From positions 186,001-250,000 of the forward strand of contig CAJNOJ010000131.1 in the NCBI GenBank assembly GCA_905250025.1: a stretch of 64,000 nucleotides of DNA, in the 5' to 3' direction. Shown one piece after another: positions 49,237 to 61,910 of the stretch. The stretch comes from Adineta ricciae (lineage: Eukaryota; Rotifera; Eurotatoria; Adinetida; Adinetidae). A program made the position numbers and the translations under genes. The notes beneath the pieces are model-generated. The model had not been told where the DNA came from, searched no databases, and saw only the letters and a program-made list of their open reading frames with translations. Numbering within the stretch: position 1 is the first letter of the stretch; each line of letters begins with the position of its first letter.

Positions 49237-51797
49237 ATCTTTGTCTAAAAGTTCATCAGTTATACATACACTTCGAAAGATGTGAGAAAATAGTAAACAC
49301 ACACATGCACACGATTACTGGTTTGTTTCAGGTTTTCAAGTCAAAAAAAGCTGGGAAGCAAGAAGAAGAAGAAGAAAAACGACAATATGTCGACGATGCT
49401 ATTCCTTGCTCTTGCTATTTGGGCGAACGAGCGAGCGGACGGGGCGGATGAAACAGCGAAGAGAAAGCTTGCCCGACTGGCAGTAACAGCAACCGAGAAG
49501 AAAAATTCTGTATGTATGAAGCGGTAATAGGGTAGTGAAGAAGAAGAAGAAGGGGAAAAACTGAAGAGGGAAAAGAACGATAGTAATATGTAAAGGAAAA
49601 GATCTCCATTCCCGAACGAGAAATACAGAAAAAGAAGAAGAAAAGAAAATAGAAAAGAAGACGAACACACATTGGGCTTCGGGTTCGGACGAGTCAGTCA
49701 GCAATGATGATGCGATGCTGATGAACAGCTCTATTGTTGATGATAATTTTTTGCGTTCCTTTCTTTCCATTACATACTATTGACGATGAATGCTTTCGCC
49801 TCCGTTTCTCTCGCGTTCGCCTTTCTATAATCATAATACTAGTAATGCGAACAGGAATCGTTTTTTTTTTGAAAAAAAGAAGAAGGAAGAAGAAACACGA
49901 GAAACGATGGCTATGTTTCTCTTTCATTGGCCGCTAACCGAGAGCTCAAGTCGTCGATGAGAAAGAAGAAGAGAACGGGAAGTAATGATTATTTGGTGCG
50001 TCAACAACGAACACTAAATAGAGAGATAGAGAGAAAAAAGAGCAAGAAACGCGCTTCGATGCATTAAAAACGCATATATACAGACATACATCAGTATGGC
50101 GTCGTCCTTATCTATTTCTCCTTCTTTTGCAGTTGTGTCTGTTCTTTGCCAACATTAGTAATAGAAGAAAGAGAAAAGAGAGAAAAGTAATCAAATCGAG
50201 AAGAAGACGCAGAAAAAACGAATCCACTTGATAACAGGCACTACTAACAAATGATGAATAAAAGAACAGGCCAACGTCCGTTGTTATTGCTTTAATAATA
50301 TATAGCAAACTTTATTGTCTAATAAAGAAAAGAATGATGTTCATGATGCAAGACAGATCATATTTGGCATTATTATCCCAAAGGACAAAAGAGCATCAAA
50401 GACAAATACCGCAAAACTAATTTTTTTTCATTTCGCTTGAAAACAAAGAGAACTCGAGAAAGAAAAACCTTTTCAATAGAAATAAAGGTGATGAAAGTAA
50501 TCTTCTTGCATTTGTATCTCTTTTTCTTCCATCCGACACTATATGCTTTCAGTCATCTTTTCTCCTGTTACTTAGGCGTTTTCTTCTTTTTTTCTTCTTA
50601 CTAAAGAACGATCTATACTCGAGAATGCTGCTGCGAGTGACGCGTTTGCTACACAGCCTTTTCTTGTCATTTCGAAGATGAATTAACGAGTGAACAAGAA
50701 AAAAAAAAGAAGAAAGTTGAGAATCAATGTCGCTTAGTGATAAGAAACAAGCAGAGATTTGTGTGGGATAATGACAGATGTGATGTGGTTCAAAGATCAG
50801 TTTTTACAAATTCCAAAAAGGAAAAAGAAAAGAAAAGTATCATTGGTAAAATTGACACAAATACGATCGGTGAACGCATGTCAAGCGGAAAGGAAAACAT
50901 GTTTCTCAAATTTCAATCGATTTCGATTTTTCATCTCATTGTTTTCCATAGGATTAAAGATTAAACACAGAAATTTCTGTGTTAACGTTGATAATCTCGC
51001 AATGATCAATCTGTGCGAGATTTCTCTGCGGATGACAAATTTCAAAGTGATTGATGATGATGTTTCTCATGCATAATCAAACGTCCGAGATGAATATGAA
51101 GTTGTTCATTTGATATTAGAGATGATTTTCGTGGAAGAAACGTCAAAAACTGAAGAAAGCGTCACTTACCTAAACTAAGACCGATCGAGCTTCGTTAATC
51201 ACTGAAGCTCGTCTTTCCAAGTTGAATTCTCGTCTTCAAGCGATAATTGCCAGTTGAAATATTGAAAATTTCTTTCGAGATTCGTTTTTCTTGAGAATAA
51301 TATTCAGATAAATCAAATTGAATAATCAAAAGACTACTTATGTGTCTGAAAGAAACATCAATAACACAATAAATCCTACCATTATCAATGTCTTCTAGAC
51401 AATACTTAGACTCTAAAATGATGTACTAATCAAATGTAAATAAATTACTTTTCCCTGTTCGGATATCTTTCGGAGCTAATCTTCGAGTCGTAATTGATTA
51501 TTTCGACGTATTTGACTTTGTCGAACGTTTTTTCAAAGAAATTATTTTCATTTACAATGCATAGATGATCTTCCAGAGGTCACTAGTAAACATTTATCTT
51601 CAACATATGGATTTCTTTTACGCGTCGACGAAATGGTTTTAATCAAATTCAAATTTGAGATAAGAATTTTCGCGAATAGCATCACCTTTATGATTGGTAA
51701 CTCGAATTCGTCTATCCCGAACGGATAGATGTCATTTCGCAATCACAAAACCATGTAATTATGCAATTTATTTCATCGCGTATTTTCACTTCTAGAA
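49237..51797. other. 2.5 kb purine/pyrimidine-rich spacer without a recognised gene
   Basis: Low-complexity AAG/GAA-rich sequence dominates 49.3-50.2 kb and 50.6-50.9 kb. Open frames exist but are compositional. Around 51173-51240 a minus-strand segment with a strong GTAAGTG donor could be a non-coding first exon of the G-beta gene. Confidence 0.4.
51173..51240 (-). promoter_or_regulatory. Candidate 5' UTR exon of the G-beta gene
   Basis: On the minus strand a short segment ends in GTTTAG followed by the donor GTAAGTG. It includes a perfect 8-base inverted repeat (CGAGCTTC and GAAGCTCG with a 10-base loop). No reading frame is needed for a leader exon. The link to G-beta is only positional. 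Confidence 0.25.
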
Positions 51798-53250
51798 ATG
51801 TCCGCATCGTCTCCGTATACGTGTATTACATGTCATGTTGCTTTTACTAATGGTGAATTGCAACGTGCTCATTATAAAGCCGATTGGCATCGGTATAATT
51901 TGAAACGTAAAGTTGCAGATCTTGGTCCGATATCTGCGATTGAGTTCACTGAAAAAGTCGAAGCTATCCAACAACAGAATTCAGCGAAAACGATCGAAAG
52001 TAATGACCGATCAACATTTTCGTGTAAAGAGTGTGGAAAAGGATTCACATCGGAAAATGGTATGCTGAATCACACGAAATCGAAGAAACACATCGAAACG
52101 GTTGCGAGAAATGCCAATCTTCCGGTAAGTAAAGCATACAGTTTTGATTTCATCGATGCGATTGTGCTGCTATGCATTGTAGAAGGTAGATCCTAGTCAA
52201 TATACAAAATCTTCCCAAGAATCACCGAATGTGGAAGTTATGGAAGAAGATGACGTCGAAGATGACGGTGGTTGGAGCGATGTGGATGATGGTGACACAG
52301 TTACACGTAAGAATTTGTCTTAATTTTCGTATCTGTCGTGAAACAGGGATCATTAGAACGAAAATTAATGATTATTTAGATGCGTCCATGGTCGAAGGTG
52401 AAGCTGAAGTTCTTGGCACCCCGTTACGTCTAGAAGAATGTCTGTTTTGTTCATTAAAATCATCTAATCTTGAAGAGAATCTTAGTCATATGGCACATGC
52501 ACATAGTTTCTTTCTACCAGACTTCGAATACATCACAGATCTGCCAGGTTTAGTGGAATATCTCGGTACGTGTATCTTCTTAAATAAAACAAAATCGATT
52601 GATGATTGAAATCGCTGTAGATGAAAAAGTCGGCATATATCACGTGTGTCTTTGGTGTAACAAGAGATCTTTCCATGATGTTCTTTCTGTTCAACGACAT
52701 ATGACAGCCAAGGGACATTGTAAGATGCTCTTCGATGACAATCCCAACGCTGCTTGGGAATACGTGGATTTCTACGATTATTCGTAAGTAATCTGTACTT
52801 TATTTAAATAGCCAAACGAGATCTGTTTTAGAGCAAGTCATCCCGATTCAAATGATAAAAATGTCGACGAAGATATCGATAGTAACCTGCTCGAGACCAA
52901 TGGTTTTGAACTCGTATTACCATCTGGAAAAACAGTTGGACATCGAACACTTCTTCGATACTACCAACAGAGCTTATCCAATCGAAACAATGTACGATCA
53001 CTTGAATTGGTGAACCGAATCAAAGATAAATATCGAGCACTCGGTTGGTCTGGACCGGGAACAACAGGTTTGTTTTGAGTAATGCGAAGAATTCTGAAAT
53101 TTCCTATCCGAACGTCTTCTAGGTGAAGTCTTCCAACGCAAAGTTCGTGATTTGAAATATATGCAGCAATGGAAAGCCAAACAACACATGAGACTCGGTG
53201 TCAGAAACAACATGCATCAACATCACTTCCGTGTACAAGTGAACTTTTAG
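51798..53250 (+). CDS. ZNF622: ZNF622/REI1 ribosome biogenesis zinc-finger protein
   Basis: Six exons (51798-52124, 52183-52306, 52380-52565, 52621-52783, 52832-53067, 53123-53250) give 387 residues. C2H2 fingers at the N-terminus read CITCHVAFTNGELQRAHYK and CKECGKGFTSENGMLNH. The acidic middle (VEEDD-type stretch) and two further C2H2 units follow (CLFCSLKSSNLEENLSHM, CLWCNKRSFHDVLSVQRHM). The C-terminus RYYQQSLSN and LGVRNNMHQHHFR is highly conserved in Rei1. The protein acts in the cytoplasm, helping release Arx1-type export factors from late pre-60S ribosomes; the human form also binds MYBL2 and ASK1. The start follows an acceptor-like CTTCTAG (AG at 51794-51795). AATAAA follows the stop near 53275. 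Confidence 0.95.
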
Positions 53251-53652
53251 ATTTCGTGTTTTTCTTTTGTTACGGAATAAAGAAAATTCAGCAAATAATC
53301 GTGTTTTCTAATGTAGAAAGCAAAAAAGTAGAAAGATTGATCACAATAATTAACAATTGCTAAATGCGTTTGTTATCAATAGCCGTGAATGGCAAATGAT
53401 TAACGTAGTAGGAAGATTTTGTTTTGCGTACGATAGTAAATGTTTGTTTTCGCTCGTTCTTTGATTTAATTATATGAAAATGATGTCATAGATGAAAAAC
53501 ATGTTGACTAACTTTCAGCCTTGACTTTATGCATATGCGTCGAGAAAAATATCGAACTTTCGTTCTTTCTCGCTCGGACGATAAATTCGAAAAAGAGGTG
53601 TGGCGTTCGATTTATTTCAGTTTATTTACGCAATCGAGTCAATCACGTTTCG
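53251..53652. other. Spacer between ZNF622 and PRODH
   Basis: Holds the ZNF622 polyA signal and an AG near 53518 (TTTCAG). An alternative open frame from 53529 reads through the first PRODH intron, but it does not join the PRODH frame. Confidence 0.4.
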
Positions 53653-55604
53653 ATGGCATATGTAAGTTATCGGACGATTTCTTCCAGATAGATCTCGAAT
53701 TTACATATCTAGATCAAACATTTCTATCCTTCCTCATCGATCATTTGCTCATGCAGAACAGTGCGATTGTTTTCAAAACAAATCTGTCATCAATCGACTA
53801 GTGTAGCAAGCGCGCATACAAATGAAAAGAAAGATCTGAAGGGCGAATATCCATTGCTCGATACGAAATTTAATCAATATCGCATCGCTTATCGGTATCG
53901 ACGAAGTCTTGAATTATTGCGTGGCTATTTTGTCTATCGAATATTCTCGATCAATTTGCTTGTGAATAATCAAACTAAGGTACAGTGAACATTTTCATTT
54001 ATTATCAAATATGCACTTAATGATGAAAATAGATTGCCCAATGGGGTCAACGCATTCTCGGCACGCATTTGTTCAATGCAATTTTGAAGTTAACCGCCTT
54101 CGGACATTTTGTTGGAGGTGAAACACCTCGAGAAATCACACCGGTAATCAAACGCTTGCAAAAGTATGGTGTCAGACCTATCCTCGACTACAGCGTCGAA
54201 AGTGATGATGGTGGCGCCTCGTCAACATCGTAAGTTTTGTAAAGAAACGTAGACATTTTGAAGTTAACCGAGATTCGTTTATAGAGCTGAAGATGTTGAG
54301 CGTATGCATGATCTCAATACAGATAAATTTATTGAATGTATCAAAACATCACATAGTGTCTGTGGACCGAATAATTTAGTCGCAATCAAAGTGACAGCGC
54401 TGATCAAGCCGAGCTTATTGAAGAAATTTAATGGATTTCTCAAAGCAATACCAAATCGCTCGGCATTGCCATCTCTATTCGAACTGATCAATGATAAATA
54501 TAATCAAGGAAATCTAATTGAATCATTCGAAAAATCGATGAAAGCATATCTTGCCGAAACTCAGGTAAAATAATTTCACTAAAATATACGAGAAATCGTA
54601 ACTCCATCGGAGATTTTAGAACAACACTTCCACTAACATAACCTTCACTCATAATGAATTATCAGACATTCTCAATCTCATCACACGTTTGAATCGAATC
54701 GCGCAAGTAAGAACTCAACTTTCTCTTTTGAAAACACATCTTGTTTGTTAGGCATCTGTCGAAGAGAATATCTCAATTATGGTCGATGCCGAACAAACAT
54801 ATTTTCAAGCAGCGATCAATTATCTTGCCAATGAATTACAGCGATACTATAACAAAAACGATTCTGCATTTATTTATGGAACATATCAATGTTATTTGAA
54901 AGTAATTGACTTTTTTTCGGACTCGTTTTTTGCTTCGATGGGGAAGTCTTTTTAGGAAACATTGTCATCGTTAAAAGATGATCTTGCTCAAGCTGAAAAG
55001 TATGGATATATCTTCGCTGCGAAACTCGTCCGTGGCGCTTATATGGAACAAGAACGCCGATTAGCGCGAGAACAGGGTTATGAAGATCCGATCAATCCAA
55101 ATTTCGAAGCAACATCAAGGATGTATCATGCATGTCTCGATGAAGTGTTGAAAAGTATTCAAAAACGTCATCCGAATCAAGTACGAATTGTCATTGCTTC
55201 GCATAATGAAGACACTATTCGATATGCCATTCAACAGTAAAGAAATCATTTCGCCTATTTTCGTATTCCAAGAAAAACTTCGATTTAGAATGAAAGATCT
55301 GAATATACGTCGTGGCTCGTCATTGGTGTCATTCGCATCGCTGTACGGAATGAGTGATTATGTAGCTTTTGCTTTGGGTGAGTATATTTGAAAACTTTGA
55401 AGAATATCGAAATGATTTTGCTTATTTGTAGCCAATTCTGGTTATAAAACTTATAAATATCTGCCATATGGACCGATTGAATCACTACAACCATACTTAT
55501 TTCGGCGCGCACAAGAAAATCGTGCAGTGTTTGAGAAAGCGGATAAAGACCGACGTTTGCACTTGAAAGCCTTAAAAGATCGAGTTTTACCCTTAAAAAT
55601 TTAA
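53653..55604 (+). CDS. PRODH: Mitochondrial proline dehydrogenase
   Basis: Nine exons join in phase (53653-53661, 53713-53979, 54033-54229, 54285-54564, 54620-54706, 54752-54901, 54956-55236, 55289-55377, 55432-55604), 510 residues. The tiny first exon (ATGGCATAT) is chosen because only it joins the frame at 53713 without a stop. The N-terminus is Arg/Ser/Lys-rich, fitting a mitochondrial presequence. FAD-binding barrel features are visible: [58 protein letters not shown], and the C-terminal [21 protein letters not shown] that binds proline. The enzyme oxidises proline to pyrroline-5-carboxylate, passing electrons to ubiquinone. The exon at 53653 is the least certain part. Confidence 0.93.
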
Positions 55605-56657
55605 CAGATTATGTATCTTCTTCCGTATCTTTTTCTTTCTAACTTTTCATTCAAATCAATAAATCGAACCATCTGAATTCTTGCTGTTCGCGATTGTGAA
55701 TGAGAATCTTCGCTTAATAATTGAAGAAAGAACAACTTTTTGACGTCTGTCTATACGTGCGCAAATAAAGTTTAAGCTCGATGACAAAGGCGTCACAGGA
55801 GAAAGTTTGCATTAATAAAATCGAACTGTGATATTCGCCTGTAAAGAGCAATAGAAAGCGATTACAGAAAATAAACCCACCAAGTAGAACATATGCGTGA
55901 CAAATCTCGCTTTCGTCATTTCAGATCTTTTAGGAGAACAAAGGTGACCAAGACGTCATACGAACTGTTCAAAATCATAATTATTTCGATCGGCCCGGTT
56001 AAAAAATTACAAATAGTTTTCTACTTTTATATTCACTTATGATCCATTATCAAGAGATAATTCCTCCGTTCTAGGCTCTTCTACGGCACAACTACAAAGT
56101 AAGTTTGTCAAATCACAGAAGGTTTAACCTTGGGATATTTGTATTGATTTTTAATAAAAGTACATTGTCTCATTTTAAAACGACGTCTGTCAAATTACAC
56201 AAATAATAAAAGTTTATTGTCATTACGCTTAATCCAAATCGTTCGAAACATACACGGTTTTGTTTTATTATACTCGGACAACATACAAGGCTATCGATAA
56301 ATGTGCCTCATTTTCTGTAATCTCTCGATATAAATGTTTGTCAAGGAATGAGAAAGCATTGTACCTGTTGTGAGTTTTATTGGAAATAATGACGGATTAG
56401 ATGATAGTGTTAGAAGATGTGCTTATGATCCATTGAAGTTATCGAATTGAAGTATATGATTAGTTTATTATTAAAATAAGAATTGAAAAAAGAAACAGAG
56501 ATTCTTTGTTTTCAAACGAAAGTCCAAGTGAAAATCAAACCGAAATGAACAGAAAAAAAACAGACACATTCGATATCAAACTATTCCAAGGTAAATAAAT
56601 GTCATAGACTAGCTACGAAAAAACGGTAGATGAAATGTACATTTTGGATAGCTAATG
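55605..56657. other. Convergent 3' spacer, PRODH and Shisa-like gene
   Basis: About 1 kb of AT-rich sequence with polyA-like words on both strands. No gene is supported. Confidence 0.4.
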
Positions 56658-57940
56658 TTAAGTCTGAACAGTTGTTCTTTGTTCTTCACGTGGTGGAGGA
56701 ATAGGTCGCTCGACCGGTGCATCTAGCGGAACAGCTAAACATACCAAATTTCCTGTAAATCATTCATTATTCAATTAAATAACTCACCGGAATAATTTTC
56801 AAGTGCTTTCTTATCATTAGTTTGCTCATTTCGAAGTTTTTTATAGTACAAAAAGACGAGAATCACTGCTCCTGCAACAGCAAGTATAGAAGCAATAGGC
56901 ACTAAGATAGACACATTCCGTCTAGTTGCCGGCGAATAATGTAACGTTTTCGCATGACGTTGTCTGTCATTGTACACATTATTCCCGTATCCACCAGATC
57001 GTTCTTGGTTAAATTCTCTACGAAAAAAGGCGAGAGACTAGCAATTGTTTTAGATATCGATTTGTTTTTCAACGAACTGTGCATTGCAACAATATTGGAA
57101 ATTCGGCTGTCCACAACAATATTGATCGAGTTGATTCATACCTGAACCAGGCGGTAATGGACACGGAAATTTTCCAAAAGTATATCCATTAAAATTCTGG
57201 AAATTAGTACACACAGATCCACGTCTTTGTTGAGCTGAAAACAATGACGTAGGATGATGATATGTTGTTTTTCTTTCAAGGCAAATATTTACCATTCAAT
57301 TGGCCAATGTTAAATGCTTTTTCACCTCTGCTGGCATATTGCTTCGCTAACTTCTGAAGAAAAAAGGCACCGCCATCTTCTCGACGAGGTAAACCACCTA
57401 TACCTTGCAGACTGATTAACAGTCAAATACAAAATGTGACATGGAGAGAAGATTTCGACTTTACCTGCTTGGCGGTGCATTTTTTCCATCGATCACATTG
57501 CTTTTATCTGATTGGCCATCTTGATTGGAAACCCAATATTGATATTTCGTGTCAAACCATCCGAGCGGTTTATCACCAGAAAATGCCGGTGGTTTAAAAT
57601 TCGGACTACTGTAAAATCCTCGACCACGAATGAGTTGCTGTTGTTGTCCTTGAGATGCTGCTTGCAAATTATTATTCACTTGTTGTTGATTATTCAAATT
57701 ATTTGCCGGATTAAATTGCATGTTCTTCGGTGACATTACTCCATCCGGATTTCTCGCTAGATTTCGATCATTATCACCTGCGGCTTGTCGTCGTCGACGA
57801 TCAGCACTGGCTTGTCCAAAATCTGATAAACAGACAGAACAGTGTTTGAAAGGAAAAATACACTAGTGATCTTTACCATCGATGGAACAAATCAGGAGTA
57901 TTAATATTAATATCAGCTGTCGATTTGATGCAACGTACAT
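56658..57940 (-). CDS. Shisa-like single-pass membrane protein
   Basis: Six minus-strand exons (57877-57940, 57465-57822, 57293-57411, 57078-57234, 56788-57017, 56658-56752) join in phase to 340 residues. The start MYVASNRQLILILILLICSI is a signal peptide. A Gln/Asn-rich disordered region follows. The Shisa-type cysteine module is then clear: VCTNF, GKFPCPLPPG, YCCGQPNFQYCC. Next comes one transmembrane helix NVSILVPIASILAVAGAVIL and a cytoplasmic tail ending PIPPPREEQ, like the proline-rich tails of Shisa proteins. Shisa proteins in vertebrates restrain Wnt/FGF receptors in the ER or modulate AMPA receptors. The role here is unknown. The donor after exon 4 (GTTCGT) is weak, so that junction is less certain. 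Confidence 0.78.
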
Positions 57941-58437
57941 GATAGATGAAGTTTGTAATCAATTTTCTTTTTCTCTACTGTCGTTTTGTATGTCAAAAGA
58001 AATATACTTTAGTTCTTTTTCTCTTCTGTGTTTTTTTTTTCTTTCTCGTCTCCTACTTACTCACCATCAGTGTTCTCTGCGTCTTTTTTTTCTCTCTTTC
58101 GAAAACCATGACCTTTCTTTTTGTGTAACGTACAACGTATGTTTTCATATTTCTCCGTTCAGTTTCTCCTCTGTTCGATTTTCAATAGATTTTTTCCTCC
58201 TTTCAGTCTTTCGTTTGTCACCATTTCTGTCCTTTCCTTTTTTTTACGATGCTGCCAATTTTTATTTTCATAATATGACGCATATTTTTACTCGCTATCG
58301 CCGATTCGTCATTATTACTTTAACCGTTCTTTTTTGCATCTCATTCGTTCCAATGTTAGTCGTTTGTCGTAGGTAAAATGAGTAATTCAACTTTATTCAT
58401 TCGACAAGGAAACAACAGTATGAATAATTAAAAAGAA
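57941..58437. other. T-rich spacer
   Basis: Between the Shisa-like start and the RING gene stop. Strongly T-rich on the + strand, which creates a long hydrophobic frame from about 57882 with no conserved features. Promoter of the Shisa-like gene is expected here. Confidence 0.4.
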
Positions 58438-59309
58438 TTACTTCAAAGTAGGAAATTCATCACTAAAAAGTAACAGTTTTCGACATAGAGGACATGTCCG
58501 TTCAATCTTAAACCATTCCTCCAAGCATTCACGATGAAACGTGTGATTGCAAGGAAATGTTTCCGTGTTTTTCAAACTTAAATTCTCCAAACAAATCAAA
58601 CATTGATCTTCGGTCTTTGATGACTCATCTTTTCGCAAGGATTTCTTCGCTGTTTGTTCTCGATACCGTTTAAATGTACTCCAAAGTGTGGCCGCCACTG
58701 ACTGTTCGGTGTTATCTTCGAACGAATGCTGAAGCAGCAAAAAATATTGAAAGATTTATGAGATGAAAAGCACTCACTTGATTTAGAGTGGTGTCAACAT
58801 CGTTCTAAGTAATATAATAAAGTACGAAGGTTAAAAACAGAAAAGTAAGAACTTTTTATTGACCTGCTCGGACGGATATTTGCTTCGAACAATATTTAGT
58901 ACACCGTCTTCGATTTGTGATAAACTTAATCCGGCCAATGTTTGCTGTTCTTGACGATAGGCGTATAAAGCTTCAGTAAAATTCGATCTATCGTCAACGA
59001 CAAGTTCAGTGAAGATATGTTCGATTTCACTTACCTACTTTGTATATTCAGGATGTGATTTCGTTAAATATAACATCAGTTTTTCGAATGTCGACAATTC
59101 AAATGTTTCTTTCGAAAGGCCAGGAGGAATGGATCTTTTTGTATTCTAGAATGAAACAAATTATTTCGATGCCGTATGATTTAATGTACATATCTTCATG
59201 TGCAATTGCGAGCACACGTACAAATTAAGGGCGTCGATTTCAAACTGAAAGTTTTATGTTTTACCTGCTTACGAGTGTCACTTGCATAGCGCTTTTGTTC
59301 CGTAGCCAT
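58438..59309 (-). CDS. RING-H2 finger protein, probable E3 ubiquitin ligase
   Basis: Five minus-strand exons (59265-59309, 59039-59145, 58864-58987, 58778-58804, 58438-58728) give 197 residues in phase. The RING-H2 finger near the C-terminus shows CLICLENLS, FPCNHTFHRECLEEWF and CPLCRKLL, with all eight zinc ligands in C3H2C3 order, the arrangement that recruits E2 enzymes. The N-terminal 90 residues are helical and charged without a known domain. No transmembrane helix is visible, so it is probably cytosolic or nuclear. The start follows an acceptor-like TTCTCTAG (plus-strand 59324-59325). The SUMO protease gene ends only about 200 bases upstream on the same strand. Precise orthologue not recognised. 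Confidence 0.85.
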
Positions 59310-59509
59310 TAGTAGAAATGAAAATCTAGAGAATATGAAATATCAACACATGGATTTCTGAGCGTTCTTCAGAATTTGCTTTGTATTATCTGTCTGATTT
59401 CGTCTCCCCTATGACTGAATAGGCAACAAGAAAGAAAATAAATTTCTACATAGCAACATAAAGTGAAGAAATGTGACACGGACAACTAGAATATGCAAAG
59501 AAATCGTAG
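59310..59509 (-). promoter_or_regulatory. SENP/RING spacer without a polyA signal
   Basis: About 185 bases separate the SENP stop from the RING gene acceptor. No AATAAA or ATTAAA is seen on the minus strand. This fits operon-type transcription, but polyA signals of other sequence are possible. Confidence 0.35.
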
Positions 59510-61910
59510 TCAGTCTCCTTTAGGTACGACGTGTTGATTGATAACATCGAAGATTTGCTTTCGTTTGGATGTGCCCATGGAGTTCTGTTCGCACCAGTTG
59601 GCAAATGTGGACGATGATTGGAAATTGATCGTTGGCGAACGATGCGCAAAAAAACTTTCGATATATTGAAGAATAAACAAACCACAATCGAAATAATTTG
59701 GTTGTTGGGGTACCGCAGCTTCGATAGTTGGAATTGTATCTAAATTAAAGATTTTGCGTCCTGACGAACCCATTGGTAAAGGTTTCTTATGATCATATTC
59801 AAGTTGAAGAAATTCTCGTAGTGTAGCAGCTACACGATTCTTCGGACCAGCATGTAACGAATCGAAAAGAATTATTGCTGGTGTTTGAGACCGATCTTTG
59901 CGATTTTGATCAGTTTTCGTCAGATTTTCGTTACCGGTGCTGACTTCATCGGCTTCATCAACAATTTCGATGCTTTGCGCATTTGATTTCGATCTTGTTT
60001 TGTCACCAGTACCGTTGGTCACATCACCGATTTTAGCTTTTTTCGAATTCGATCGTTTGTCAACCATCTCCTCATCATCGTCGCTAATTAAGTCGCCTTC
60101 CGTAGGAACATAATTAGGAAATTTAATAAGTACAATATACCAATGAGCCGTTTGATTTATTGGTACGATAAGATAATCCTTCGAAAAGATATCCACGTCA
60201 CGGAGCCATCGTTTCACTCGGCTGTATCGCCGTTCGGCTGGTCTTTTCAAACGTACGAGAAAGATAGAAAAGGTAGGTGAAATTTAACTTTACTTACGAT
60301 ATATTTAGAATATCATCATTACTTTTCCGTGTCAATCGCGTGTAGAAAAATGAATTGAATAAATATGTCCGTTGTCGATCTTCCTCCGAAAGTTTCTCGT
60401 AAAATACGTATCTATTCAAGAAAAAAAGACGAATGTGAAGTTGAAACTGTGAAATGAACTATTACTGCAGATAAAAATCGATAATATTATCATTGAGAAA
60501 TTCACCCTCGTTTAAACACATCAAGTCATCACGAGATAAATCAAATCGAATTGTATTGTTATTCAAACCAACTGTCTTGGAAGTTCTAAATAAGGAAAAA
60601 CTTCAAGATTATCAGTGTTTTCATCTGCGTAAACCTATTTTCACGCTCGACTTCACTCATGTGTCCAGGCACACCTAGAAGGCGTCCTTCAGTACGAATA
60701 TCTTACAAATCATTGTCGTTGAGCACGAATGGTGTTGTTATGGAGCCTAGTGCTGATAGTTTAGCAAACCGAGATAGATTGTAGAGTTCTTGAGCTTTTG
60801 ATGCACTGATACAACAAATATTCTATGAAAACAACGTGATAATAACACGATGAACTTAGACAGAAAAGGTCTCTCACTGTTGTAGGAGATTTTGCTTTTA
60901 AATATTGATAGATTGATGCAATAGTCACGTTTTCCACACTTGAGTCGACATGTTTCAAACAGAAAACAATTCGGCGTCGTTTTTCATCTAAAAAGTTCGC
61001 AAAAACAAACATGGCTTTTCATCGAATGACGCACCAACCTTTCGAAGTCGGATCGAATTGTTTGCCATGTTCATCTGATGATGGAATAAACTTTGCAAAA
61101 AGTTCAGCAAAGTCGGGCTTTGCTTGAATAAATGCCGCTGGTGGTTGAGATTGAAACGAGAAATAGAACGATTGAATGTCTGAATACGCTAATTTGATAT
61201 TCAAATTTTCCATGAAACTACCTGAAAAATGTTTGATAAAGATCGAGATTTTCCATGAGAGCACACGCGTTACTTTTTAATTTCAATTCGAATTCGATAT
61301 CTTTCATGAGAATCACCTCTGATTCAACATTAAATTCCACCATACCAAAACGAACGGCTGAACAGGAGAGTTCGTACGGTTTCTTAATCAAATCCGTCGT
61401 TTTTATAGACAATTCAGGAATACGAATGATATCTTTTCGATGAATGATCCAATCGGATGTTTGACTCTTAGGATCTCCATTAACTATTGCAGGTGTTGCT
61501 TGTTTCACAGAAGTTATCACCGGCACCACGCTCGTTTGATTTGAGTTACTATCATTATTATCATCATCGTCGTCACTCAAACAAATGACTGTCGGAGAGG
61601 AAATGAGTGGATGATGCAATTAAAGAAAGTCTTACCTTCTGGTTGAGGTTTGCATTTTTTCGCCATTTGACCATTGGTTATGATTAACTCATGACTAATT
61701 CGCTAGAGAAAACGATCGGATAGAGAAAAAAAAATGAAAGAAATTGATTTTATGTTTACCTTTCGACTGTTATAAAAAGATACTGTGGGGATATTACTTG
61801 TGGACGACAGATTGATAGTGTGAAGTTCTGAAATGAAAGATATTCGCTTTTCGACTGTGAATCAACGGTTTTCTTACGCAAAGGAGAAGACTGATGAATG
61901 GAATTGAGCG
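59510..61910 (-). CDS. SENP7: SENP6/7-like SUMO-specific protease (5' end approximate)
   Basis: A multi-exon minus-strand gene. The C-terminal exon (59510-60242) carries the Ulp catalytic core: AHWYIVLIKF (His), IILFDSLHAGP (Asp), PQQPNYFDCGLFILQYIE (Gln and Cys). The core is split by a charged, low-complexity insert of about 80 residues, as in SENP6/7 and yeast Ulp2. Upstream exons at 60298-60411 (SEEDRQRTYLFNSFFYTRL), 60466 to about 60580 (GEFLNDNIIDFYLQ), and others to about 61.87 kb supply the N-part. VICLSDDDDD near 61.58 kb fits a SUMO-interacting motif. Enzymes of this type trim poly-SUMO chains in the nucleus. The first exon and start codon were not found, so the 5' limit is a guess. 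Confidence 0.85.

Noticed and set aside
53529..53801. 90-codon frame at the start of the PRODH region
   Set aside because: It contains the strong GTAAGT donor of the first PRODH intron and stops in the PRODH second exon in a different frame, so it is not the PRODH start.
57882..58376. Long hydrophobic open frame on +
   Set aside because: Begins within the Shisa-like gene's first exon region and consists of T-rich low-complexity sequence with no conserved motif.
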